From assembly GCA_029204225.1 (NCBI GenBank), contig CM055100.1, positions 48,405,252 to 48,469,251 on the forward strand: DNA of 64,000 bases, read 5' to 3'. Made by a program: the position numbers and the translations under genes. Of the stretch, positions 55,030 to 64,000 are shown one piece after another. Origin of the DNA: Diphasiastrum complanatum. Taxonomy: Eukaryota; Streptophyta; Lycopodiopsida; Lycopodiales; Lycopodiaceae. A model generated the notes under the pieces. That model saw nothing but the letters and a program-made list of their open reading frames with translations. It was not told the DNA's origin and ran no database searches. Position 1 is the stretch's first letter. Each line of letters begins with the position of its first letter.

Positions 55030-56540
55030 TCAAAACTTAAAGTCAGGGAAATTCCTCTTTAGATTGCCTTCTAGCTCCCATGAATCCTCATCATCAGATT
55101 GTCCTTTCCACTTAACCGGATGTTTGATAACCCCTCGATTACGCAATTGCTTGGTTCTCGTATCAAAAACCTTTTTAGGTTCCAAAGGAATCCTTTCAGA
55201 CAAGTTTTCAAATGAGTCTAGACCCTTACCAGAACCTAGGTGATCTGCCTCATGTAGACTCATCTTCAGACGACTTACATGAAACACAAGACGAGCCTTG
55301 ATTTCTTCTAGTAACTCTAATTGGTAAGCTAAAGATCCAATCCTTTTCAAGATATTATATGGTCCACTATAACGAGCAGACAACTTGTAATGCTTCCCAG
55401 TACGCCCTTAGAATCCTTCGGAATTCTAAGATATACCCAATCTTCAACTTGAAACTCCCGAGGCGACCTTTTCAAATTAACAAAATGTTTTACCCGAACT
55501 TGGGCGCTCAAAACAATTTCACGTGCTAATTGTAGCATTTCTTGCATTTTGTGCAAGAAATCTGCCACTTTTTGAACTTTATTCGACTCAATTTCAACAC
55601 GGTTATTGGAGATCTAGGTTGAAATCCATAGATAAGCATAAACAGGCTATATCCAGTAGTTGAACGCCTACTGCTATTATAAGCAAGCTCAATCAATGGA
55701 AGATATCTTTCCCAATGAGATTGCCTAAGCAAAACATAAGCGCAAAGCATTTGTTCCATCGTCTAATTAGTCCTCTCTATCTGACCATCAGATTTCGGAT
55801 GATCAGTCGAACCCATGCGCAGAGAGGTCTCAAGCTTTTCAAACACTATTGTCCAAAACTGACCCGTAAATTTCGGATCCCGGTCACTAACAATATTGGA
55901 TGGCAGTCCATATAATCTGAACAAACGTTTGAGCTAACTCAGATGCTTGTGACTATGGTCTTTATCGGAATAAATGTAGCCAATTTGGTTAACCGGTCAA
56001 CTATGACCCAAATTACATCATTTTGTTTATTCGTACATGGCAAACCGACTACAAAGTCCATCAAAATACTATCCCACTGCTTAGTATGAATATCCAACAG
56101 ATGCAACAGTCCACCAGCCTCAAGCGCTTCACACATAAGATTCTAAGAAAGGTTTTATCTTTGGCCAAAAAAAGTTCCTCCTTACCAAATCTAGTGTATC
56201 ATGTATACCTGGATGCCCAGCACAAGGTGCGTCATGACATTAAAACAAAAACAAAAAAAAAAAATCTCGCATTCACTCCTGGTACACAAATCTTTTTCTT
56301 TCGAAATAAGATCCCATTTCAGATGGAAAAGTGCTCCACTCCTTCATATCTTTCACTACCAACTGATCACCTTGCAAATCAGTAACCAATTGAGAGCCTT
56401 TCAAAACCCTTTGCCAAATATGTCCGAAATGAGGATCTTTTTCATAAAGACCCTGAAATGTAAAAGTCCATAGTAATTTCAGTGAATGACAACTCATTCA
56501 CCTCTCCAATTTGACTCAAGGCATCAGCCAGTCCATGATT
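55030..56540 (-). pseudogene. Chromovirus integrase plus chromodomain
   Basis: Minus strand, high to low: a GLADAL-type RNase H end fused to the primer-site region (near 56535), a zinc-binding integrase N-terminus (HLVLGIQVYMIH, decayed, near 56215), WDSILMDFVVGLPCTN and IVDRLTKLATFIPIKT (56080-55950), LIELAYNSSRRSTTGYSLF (near 55690-55640), VRVKHFVNLKRSPREFQVED (near 55490), then an open 117-codon frame 55383-55030 with YSGPYNILKRIGSLAYQLEL and the chromodomain IKHPVKWKGQSDDEDSWELE. Chromodomains direct integration by reading histone marks. Stops or frameshifts occur near 55930, 55760-55620 and 55385. Confidence 0.85.
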
Positions 56541-56551
56541 GCTCTGATATC

Positions 56552-57069
56552 AATAAAACATTTCCCTAGACTCCCAATCCGGGTAGAGCTCCGAGAACAC
56601 CAAGGGAAGTGCAGTAGACTAAACCAACCCAACCAATCCTAGATCTCCTCTGATCTAGCCCCCGAGCACTAGGGAATTGGGCAAATCAATAAAATAGGAA
56701 GCGCTTACAAATCCGACAACATAACGACCTTAGACTCTCAATGATCCTCATGGACATGAGTGAGGGTATATATAGAGTGTAGAACCCACCCTATTTGCCC
56801 ATGCACTAAGACCACATGTAAGCACACTATCAGCTCATACCAAACTCTCATGAATGTCCACTACATGTAGGTACCCCTAACCCATAATAGCTAAGACCCA
56901 TGCAAAAGCACAGTGCATGTACACCCTATCTCATACTAGGATGTAACACACATGCTAATACTGCATGCGGATGTGACCCCATGGTCCTACTCAACTATAT
57001 CCAGACTAGGCCCGATCCCTAAGTCCAAAGCACTCCCTAATGGTCCAAACCCCCATTAGGGCCATGACA
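56552..57069 (-). repeat. Chromovirus 5' LTR
   Basis: Matches the other LTR throughout (cctagactcccaatccgggt, gcccccgagcactagggaatt and so on) with many substitutions. The expected TGTAAAG start is degraded. Confidence 0.85.
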
Positions 57070-57355
57070 CATTGTCTCAAGATCTAAGTTGAGTCTCATT
57101 AGAGGAGTTCCAAATAAGTTGCCACAAAGGCTACCCAAATTGTAAACTTGGGCAGCCCAATATAATAAGACTAAATTTTTCTAAACAATAAATGACAAAA
57201 AAAGAGTGAATAAAGAGTGTGATAGTGATTAACAAAATTAAAGTGATAGAATGGTCCAATTTTTTTACAATTAATGATGTTTTAAGTTTTTTAAAAAAAT
57301 ACCTTAAGATAAGATGATAATCAAACCTGAAAAAAAAAAAGTTAATTGTAATATG

Positions 57356-57357
<2 letters not shown>
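57070..57357. other. AT-rich flank
   Basis: No gene; A/T runs only. It leads into the (GA)n tract. Confidence 0.3.
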
Positions 57358-57394
<37 letters not shown>

Positions 57395-57423
57395 TAGGAT
57401 TCTGGCGCCCGCTGGGGGCGCCA
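57358..57423. repeat. (GA)n tract followed by a perfect GC-rich hairpin
   Basis: (GA)n 57358-57389, then after 13 bp TGGCGCCC-GCTGG-GGGCGCCA (57403-57423), an 8-bp perfect stem with a 5-base loop. TGGCGCC also begins some plant retroelement primer binding sites, so the hairpin could overlap an old one. Confidence 0.75.
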
Positions 57424-57752
<329 letters not shown>

Positions 57753-59162
57753 AATAAATTTAAGTGATTAATTTATCTTGTATGTCCATGTGCAATAAAA
57801 GTAGAACTATTGTTTTACTGTACTGAGAATTTTGCAGTTAGTTTGTGAAGAAAACCGGACGAGCGTTACAATTTTTTCACAAAATTGGCAATAACTTCAT
57901 CGTTTGTGCACCATTTTGGATGTCATAAGGACAAAAAGATAGTCGTTCCAGCCCACTCAATAGCCATGAAGAAAATCTGAACTTTCTATCAGAGAATTGT
58001 CAATTATCAAAGAACCTAGTGGTTTTTTGTGAAAATAATGTTAAAAAAAAATGAAAAAAAATAACCTCTTTCTCAAGTTGGGCTTATCTCACCATTTCTC
58101 CATGGTTTTTAGCAATTGAATGCTCTACAGACTCATAATAGGTAGGGCGCCCTTGGTCTAGGCCTGAGAGGGCTTGAAAGTGCTCAAAAATTGATTGAAA
58201 TCAAGCCAAAGAAGAAGGTGGAACACAGAGAGACAACTTGTGCACTCACTTGAAGAAGATGAAGTCATGTAAAAGAGTGTTAAGGTGCTCTAAGTGTCCA
58301 CTTCAATGCTCAAATTCATTCTCAACCACAAGATTGGAGCCCATATTCACCAATGGTCATTATTTTAATGTTGATTTGGTGGACTGGATGGAGTTCTCTA
58401 GTTTCAATGGCCAAGATTAACTTGAAGGGAGCCGAAGTGCCTTGAAGAGCAGAATAGCCTTCAACTTCATTAAAAAAAAATCAGTTTAAAGAGACCCAAG
58501 GCCCAAAATTGCTTGAAGAGTGAAGTTTCTTCACTATGAATAAACAGTTCATTTTCTAAAAAGGCCCTTATTTTCACTTCCTTTAATCGTTTTGGACCGA
58601 ACGAAGGGCACCCGGACTGTACTTGCAAGTATGGTACTGCAAAATAGAGTGTTAACCACAAAGAAAGCACTCGGTAGACGCCAAAAGTGAATTTACTCCC
58701 TTTGGAAGCACCGAGGTAGCAATGTGTGCCTAAAGGCATTTTGGAAAGGGAAACCGTCCTGGCTTCTGATTTGGCGACAAAGTGGTGGGTAGCCTAGTAT
58801 TAGGCATTCTAGAGATGGCGAACATGGGAAAGTCCATTTTGAGTGAAAATAACAAATTGGATGGGATTACTTGGAACCTACCTATTGAAGACACATATCG
58901 TATGTAAAAGCCATATAATAAAAAACTATATAAGGAAGCAAACACTTGAATATGAAGTATCGAGAGGCAACTATATAATTTTTATTGACAATCGAACATG
59001 TGGACTTTAAAGATGGACACTTTCATCCAAAAGGCATCTATTATAAGGAACTGGATTAAATCAACTTGGGTCACTATCAAAGAGGCATCGATAACAAATA
59101 TTTGGAAGAGATTAGAACTACAAAGTCCTATGCAAAACTAATGTGCATTTGTTTGTTGGTTC
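57753..59162. other. AT-rich intergenic stretch, no gene recognised
   Basis: Open frames (58238-58420 plus, 58470-58739 minus, 58730-58945 minus) carry no recognisable domain. No repeat partner in the window. Confidence 0.3.
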
Positions 59163-59274
59163 TGCCAGCCACTGTTTCTGTTGAAGAATAAATAGAAGTG
59201 ACAAAAATGCATGCAGGGACATAGAACACTTCATGTTTGTTTTCTTTAACGAACCTCTGCAGCTCTGATACCAC
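59163..59274 (-). mobile_element. Leader and primer site of a truncated Copia copy
   Basis: About 110 bp homologous to 61625-61735 (tttctttaacgaacctctgc, gctctgataccac). On the minus strand it reads GTGGTATCAGAGC, a primer binding site directly after the LTR 59275-59794. It shows that this LTR was also the 5' LTR of a further element, now cut off at about 59163. Confidence 0.7.
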
Positions 59275-59794
59275 TGTTGAGAATCCGGATGGAATTCGAT
59301 TCTATCTGGCGGTAACTGCCTACTAGATTAGATCTACAATCCTCCAGAGTGAAGACAAACACTGATGACCTACGTTATAATTTGTTTAAGCATTCGACAA
59401 AGATGAACCAATGTGCGAAATAAAGAATAAACAATTGAACATGTATAGACAACAATTAGACATCCAAATATTTGAGATCATTCAAGTTGAAACTACATGT
59501 GCATTTAAGCCACTGTATTATCAATGATCCTTTTGTAAGAGTGTTGTTGTGACAAACCCACACAACGCGTCGGCGCAAGAGAAGCTATGATAATGTCAGA
59601 TCATCTCGCTTACTAGTGGACTTCTTGGATGTCAGCTCAGCAACACTATGCTTAGCTCAGGTTGACACTCAACCAATTGACAGTCCAACCACTTCTCTCA
59701 TCTTTGATCTGATTATATAGATGGAGAAAAGATTTAATCTAATCTTTGATGACAAGAACGGCTGGTTTGGCACATTCTAACGGTGCTCCGAACA
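59275..59794 (-). repeat. Copia LTR (lower, 520 bp)
   Basis: Plus strand TGTTGAGAATCC...CTCCGAACA; matches 61736-62269 throughout with scattered differences and small indels. Confidence 0.85.
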
Positions 59795-59802
59795 CATCAG
59801 CA

Positions 59803-60931
59803 TCATCTGTGGAGGCAGCTGTCCTCCTGGTACTTTACTTGATCTTGGTTGTACTTGGAGCGTGAAGATCCGCCGCCTTTCGGCCCTCGAGTCTTCTTCG
59901 CCTTCGTGTCTTGTTCGATCTTCGGCTTCGCCTTTGAGCTCCTTTGGTCTTTGAATGTTTGACCTTCGAGGTATTCGCCTTTGTGTCTTGTTCGGCTGAA
60001 ACAGTTATGTGGCGGTTGTGGCCTGAGGTGATTTTCTACCTGTGGGCAGTTCCTTAGTATTTCTGCAGATAAAAAGACATGTTGGTCCTTTCTGTGTATT
60101 TCTGCAGACATGAGCTCAAAAGCTAGCAAAGCTTTGTGGCTCGAAACATTTTGTTTCTTCAACTCCCTCTCAAAGCGTGGTAGCTTTACGACTCCCAAAC
60201 TCTTCCTCTGCCTCTCGAACAATCCTTTGTCTAAGGGCTTGGTAAAGATGTCTTCTACCATTTGCTTCGTTCCGATAAAGGTGGTTTTCAGCTCGTTCTT
60301 TTCGACTAGGTCCCTTATCAAATGGTACCTGATTGCAATGTGTTTCATTCTCGGATGAAACATGGAATCCTTCGTCAAGTGTATGGTAGAAGTATTATCC
60401 ATCTACAAGATTAGAGTCTCTTTAGTGGTTTCACCCAGTCCGCTGTCTGAGCCATGTGATTTCATTGGCCATCTTCGTGGCTGCGACATATTTTGGATGA
60501 CTGAGCTGTGATGGTCTGTTCTTGCTGACCCAGAGAATTGCTGCATTCGCTGCAATGGTACACCCTCTTGAGACACTTTTATAGTCATCCTTGAGTGATG
60601 CCCAACTTGCATCGCTATAGGAGTGCATCTAGAATTTGACATCGCAAGAGTAACACAGCCCAAAATTCTTCGTCTTTTGAAGGTACTATAGGATTCGCTT
60701 CGCGATCTTCCAGTGCATAGGACTTGGGTTCACGTTAAATTGGCTCATCCTAAACATAGCATAAGCAATGTTAGGGCACTTGTTATCTGCTAGATACATC
60801 AGTAATCCAATCAGCCTCTTGTAAGGTGTGTGCTGAATGATCTCTTTCTCTTCGTCAATCTTCGGACACTCTTCATTTGTCAAAATTATTCCTACAAGCA
60901 TTGGAGTGTTGGCCCCTTTGCAATCTGTCAT
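59803..60931 (-). pseudogene. Copia RNase H and C-terminal tail
   Basis: Minus strand: GANTPMLVGI (60915 region), YKRLIGLLMYLADNKCPNIAYAM (near 60830-60760), IAKRIL (60686), then in other frames YSDASWASLKDDYKSVSRG (60620-60560), then SKNRPSQLSHPKYVAATKMANEITWL, and a final open frame from 60402: MDNTSTIHLTKDSMFHPRMKH, then VEDIFTKPLDKGLFE and a long basic tail to 59803. Two frame changes and a stop separate the parts. Confidence 0.8.
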
Positions 60932-60999
60932 TCCTCAACTTCTTCTCAAATCTCGATTGCTTCTTTTTCGATAATCATTTTTGTATCTTTCACTAGCAA

Positions 61000-61510
61000 C
61001 GTTCAGGTTGTCTTGATGGATCTTGGTAAAGCTCATAGCAAGTAGGTGAGCTGCTTCCTGTTGATACGACATTATCTGCTCCGGCATTGTGTAATGAAAG
61101 GAATAGATCCTTCATACTTATGATAGAGGATGTAAGGTCCTTGCCATCTCATCGTAGGTTCGTCAGCTGGTCTTCAAAAAACATTATCTGGCTACATGAT
61201 TTCGTCTGGAACCTGGTAAGTAATGTATCCCACATCTCTCTTGTATTAGAGAGTGTCATGAGGTCAAGCATTAGGCTATCTTCGATGGATGAAGACAACA
61301 TGGCTACTACCTTATCGTTCTTTTCTCTCCATTCTCGTAGCTCTTTGTTAGTGGTTGTAGGAATTTCTTTGGTGCCATCTACCCAGGGCCATAGTCCTTA
61401 TCCCTTTAAGATGAGAGAGGTCTTTACTTTCCATGCTAAGAAGGTAGACCCAGTTGAGTCAAGAATTGTGCAGATCTTCGATTGTATGCTGCTTATAGAT
61501 GCCATTGTTG
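61000..61510 (-). pseudogene. Copia gag (UBN2-type) fragment
   Basis: Minus strand from MASISSIQSK (61505): FLAWKVKTSLILKG, LREWREKNDKVVAMLSSSIE and LMLDLMTLSNTREMWDTLL, the classic UBN2 gag order. A stop follows ILKG. It then loses frame and joins directly to RNase H sequence near 60930, marking the internal deletion. Confidence 0.65.
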
Positions 61511-61735
61511 TGCACTGTGTTCTTCAGCTCGTTTTCAGATTCCTTGTTCCGAATATTTGATCTCCTAGATCTGATAGGTCTGAAGCTATATCAGCACTTT
61601 GATAGGAGTAAGAGGCTCTGATACCACTGTTGATAAATAAACAAAAGGGACAAAAATACGTGTAGGGTTCAAGCACGAAACACAGAACACTTCATTTTTG
61701 CTTTCTTTAACGAACCTCTACAGCTCTGATACCAC

Positions 61736-62269
61736 TGTTGAGAACCTGAATGGAATTTAATTCTGTCTGCCAGCTATTGCATGCTAGATCATATCTACAA
61801 TCCTCCAAAGTGTAGACAAACACTGATGACCTACGTTATACTTTGTTTAAGCATTCAACAAAGATGAACCAATGTGTGGAATGAAGAATAAATAGTTGAA
61901 CATGTATAGACAACAATTAGACATCCAATTATTTGAGATCATTCAAGTTGAAACTGCATGTGCATTTAAGCCACTATATTATCAATGATCCTTTTGTAAG
62001 AGCTTTGCTACCACTGTTGAGAACCCACACAGCGCATCAACGCAAGAGATGCTATGTCTCTCATGAATAATGTCAGATCATCTCGCTTACTATTGGACTT
62101 CTTGGACGTCGGCTCAACAACACTATGCTTAGCTCAGGTTGATACTCAACACAATCCAACCAATTATCTCATATTCGATCTAATTATATAGATGAAGAGA
62201 AAAAGGGTTTAATCTAATCTTTGATTATAAGAACGGCTGGTTAGGCATGTTCTAACAGTGCTCTAAACA
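61736..62269 (-). repeat. Copia LTR (upper, 5' LTR, 534 bp)
   Basis: Plus strand TGTTGAGAACCTG...CTCTAAACA. A 16-bp piece resembling the LTR start (taccactgttgagaaccc) recurs inside it near 62012. Confidence 0.85.
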
Positions 62270-62731
62270 CAGTTGTAGCCTTAGACCCTTGCAGTGTCGA
62301 GCTTTGATCACCACTTACTTGGTGAGGAGCTCACTTTGTCCTGCAGGCCCACTGTTGTCTTCATCTTTTCCTTTGATCCATTATTTGTTGACACTCGGCC
62401 AAGATCTTATCTTGCTTCTCAATCTTTTCTTTTGTATTGGCCTTTTCTACTGGATCTCTTTTATTCTTTTTCTTTATTTTATATTATCTTTTCTTGATGC
62501 TTCACCTGCTTTCTTAAATATTCTTTCTAGCTGACCAACCAATGGGGTGGTAATTGGTCTCTACAAGACACTGTAGTGACCTTTTAGCTGCCTCGGTAAG
62601 ACTACCAAGGTCTAAAAAGAGATGAATAGTGGTGGAATAACATAAAGATATAAGGTAGGGTGGTTATAATATTCTGATGATGGAACTTGTTTTGGCAAGA
62701 TTATTTACTTCGGGCTCTAATTGATCTCATG
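62270..62731. other. Non-coding stretch
   Basis: The T-rich plus-strand open frames here (62289-62534) are hydrophobic only because of base composition. No motif. Confidence 0.3.
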
Positions 62732-63397
62732 TCATACCTTGATGAGATGGTACTGAACCTTTTCCATAAAAACCAAGCGCTCGGTGTTGAAATCCTTCTT
62801 GTGTAGTAGAAAGCACTTATTTGCATCTAAAAGCCATTTGGACATCGTCCAGGATGTGAATCTTAATTTCCATGATCCGCCTAGCATCGCAGTTCGATAG
62901 TACAATCTTGCTAGTGGCAGTTGATCTAGCATGGTGTTGGACGCCATCAAAATATTCGGATAGAAAGCCAAGATTGGAAGACAATCATCCCATCTTTTGG
63001 ATACCGACGCCAACATTGTCAAATCATTTGCAAAGAGCGTAGATTGCCTAACTGTTGGATTTGACGAATGGCGATATTCCATTGCATAAAACTGTAGGGC
63101 CTGGTGGAAGTCAACTGAGATGTCCCAGTTGTACTTTTGGTAGATAATTGGCCAGTTGGGGGTGTGGATGCTGACTTGTGCCATTGGAATACCCAACTCC
63201 TTCCACTTGTTGTGTCGCGGCATTGGCACATAATATGGATCTACCTGCAATTGGCGAGGATTGGCGACATAGCTTATGATGGAATCTGGAGCTTTTTTGA
63301 AGACTGTCTTCTGCCACGCTGGTTGCTCTCCCAATGCTTGTAGTTTGTCAATTTCCTTGCCAACCTTGACCTTTGAGGTCTTGAACTTTATCACCAA
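62732..63397 (-). CDS. Unknown ~200-residue domain, copy 2 (open)
   Basis: A 221-codon open frame from the ATG at 63397. I do not recognise the family. It is Trp- and Tyr-rich (QPAWQKTVF, NKWKELGIPMAQ, PNWPIIYQKYNW, SKRWDDCLP, LYYRTAMLGGSWKLRF), with no signal peptide, membrane segment, zinc knuckle or protease motif, so it looks like a soluble helical protein. It is homologous over about 200 residues to the degraded plus-strand copy at 25725-26345. Unlike that copy it is uninterrupted, suggesting recent coding function. It may belong to an otherwise unrecognised retroelement (capsid-like Y-Y-R-x-A-x-L-G-x(2)-W pattern) or to a repeated host family. The neighbouring plus-strand gag-like frame begins only 265 bp away in the opposite direction. 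Confidence 0.5.
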   Translation of the reverse strand: MVIKFKTSKVKVGKEIDKLQALGEQPAWQKTVFKKAPDSIISYVANPRQLQVDPYYVPMPRHNKWKELGIPMAQVSIHTPNWPIIYQKYNWDISVDFHQALQFYAMEYRHSSNPTVRQSTLFANDLTMLASVSKRWDDCLPILAFYPNILMASNTMLDQLPLARLYYRTAMLGGSWKLRFTSWTMSKWLLDANKCFLLHKKDFNTERLVFMEKVQYHLIKV

Positions 63398-63661
63398 TCC
63401 ACCCCTCGAGGACTGAACACCCTCTCACAGCACCCTGGCTCTCAAAAAGCCTGTCACCAGCTCTCGCTTGCTCTCTCACTGTCTATCACTGGCTCTCTCA
63501 CAGCCTCTGAAAATGCCGACCACAATGGCATTGTGAGTGCCTATTTATCCCCACAGCCTGATCGGCCATGTGGATCCCCATCATCCATCCATGTGCCTCT
63601 ATACCTTCCCCCATGTGATGCTCCCCCGCCTGTGTTGGTCTCCCATTGGCCCAATAATCGA
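63398..63661. other. Divergent spacer with CTCTC/CACAG repeats
   Basis: Between two divergent frames. Contains repeated ctctcacagc / ctggctctc / cactggctctctcacagc units (63422-63506). Could be the leader of the plus-strand element. Confidence 0.4.
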
Positions 63662-64000
63662 GATGGCAGAGCGCATACCACCGAAGCCCGAGGGCGAAGC
63701 CAGGAGGAAGCTTGAGGAAGATATCCGAAGGCACAACGAGAGACATCGGAAGCAAGAGGCAGATATCTGAGAGATGCTGCGACAGACTCGGCAGAGAAAT
63801 CCAGAACCGGAGCCACCCGCCCCTCGCTATGGATTCTGTCCCCACTGTCGAGCTGGATCTGGATGAGCAGATCGGAATGAATTTCACACGACGACAGCTC
63901 ATCATGGTCATGGAAAGGGTGGCCAGACGTCGAGCTAACCAGGAGGCAGCTCGGCTAACCGGGAGGCAGAGCAAGAGCGACAAAACAATGCACTAGACGA
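63662..64000 (+). pseudogene. Charged gag-like N-terminus, runs off the right edge
   Basis: The plus-strand ATG at 63662 gives MAERIPPKPEGEARRKLEED, a charged helix with a TGA stop at 63768 (EADI*EMLRQTRQR, consistent with CGA to TGA), then a Pro-rich segment; another frame gives FTRRQLIMVMERVARRRANQ up to 63996. Arg/Glu-rich helices of this kind occur at the start of Ty3/gypsy gag proteins (inference). The rest is beyond the window. Confidence 0.45.

Larger units (their letters stand above)
54479..57069 (-). mobile_element. Internally deleted Ty3/gypsy chromovirus
   Basis: LTR 54479-54999, interior 55000-56551, LTR 56552-57069. Orientation is minus: polypurine tract (minus AAGGGGGGGAAG, next to 54999) and a primer site resembling TGATATCAGAGC (one mismatch, minus strand near 56550). 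The interior holds only the end of RNase H, integrase and chromodomain; gag, protease and RT are gone. ACATTGT flanks both outer ends (54475-54481 and 57069-57075), consistent with a slightly altered target duplication. Confidence 0.85.
59275..62269 (-). mobile_element. Internally deleted Copia element, minus strand
   Basis: 5' LTR 62269-61736, interior 61735-59795, 3' LTR 59794-59275. A primer site GTGGTATCAGAGC adjoins the 5' LTR; a second identical-looking GGTATCAGAGC occurs about 105 bp downstream (61628-61618), so the leader also carries a duplication. The interior keeps a gag start (about 61505-61150) and RNase H (60931-60200), but protease, integrase and RT are missing. Confidence 0.8.

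Noticed and set aside
62289-62534. Small hydrophobic membrane protein
   Set aside because: Hydrophobicity follows from T-rich composition; overlapping frames are equally open.

Overview
The window reads as nuclear DNA of a seed plant, most likely a gymnosperm (inference). It is AT-rich, dominated by old and nested retrotransposons, carries long (CT)n microsatellites, and holds only three host-type gene loci. No bacterial, organellar or viral gene order is seen.

Layout. 1-5.2 kb: two minus-strand LINE fragments of apparently one lineage. One has ORF1 plus endonuclease and runs off the left edge. The other has reverse transcriptase (RT) only, ends in an AATAAA-(CT)n tail, and is joined to a Ty3/gypsy gag scrap at 5.2-5.6 kb. 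6.39-6.95 kb: the last two exons, in frame, of a plant proline-iminopeptidase-like alpha/beta hydrolase. Its upstream exons are not visible, so the LINEs may lie in its intron. 10.3-12.8 kb: minus-strand Ty3/gypsy pol remnant interrupted by an 800-bp solo LTR with a 5-bp target duplication. 14.3-15.7 kb: the 3' half of a different non-LTR RT. 16.7-19.9 kb and 40.2-43.4 kb: two same-strand HAESA/HSL-class LRR receptor kinase genes. The second is intact (1018 codons, one 117-bp intron); the first is frameshifted by a 14-bp deletion. 20.8-27 kb: a putative LTR plus primer binding site, then a degraded coiled-coil gag-like coding region duplicated in tandem (about 1.53-kb period), ending in a protein domain I do not recognise. 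28.4-34.3 kb: a Copia element with both LTRs and AAGAG target duplications, whose RT region has been replaced by about 1.07 kb of unrelated open sequence. It sits inside an LTR of an older minus-strand element (28.4/34.3-39.5 kb). A second, inverted copy of that element's interior lies at 48.7-50.9 kb. 43.8-48.3 kb: a tandem tRNA-derived SINE, Copia RT halves on opposite strands and a Ty3/gypsy integrase. 54.5-57.1 kb: a chromovirus reduced to integrase plus chromodomain between its LTRs. 59.2-62.3 kb: a Copia LTR-interior-LTR-leader array with an internally deleted interior. 62.7-63.4 kb (minus): an open copy of the unrecognised domain also found at 25.7-26.3 kb. 63.66 kb to the right edge: start of a plus-strand charged gag-like reading frame.

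How it fits together. The only apparently functional genes are the receptor kinase at 40.2-43.4 kb and, by its intact tail, the hydrolase. The kinase pair is a local duplication (with an apparent gene-conversion tract) later pushed apart by retroelements. Many in-frame stops in the retroelements are explained by CAG to TAG, CAA to TAA or CGA to TGA changes, as expected of methylated, silenced plant repeats.

The strongest candidates for something undescribed are the Copia element carrying foreign open sequence in place of its RT, and the shared unknown ~200-residue domain at 25.7 and 62.7 kb.
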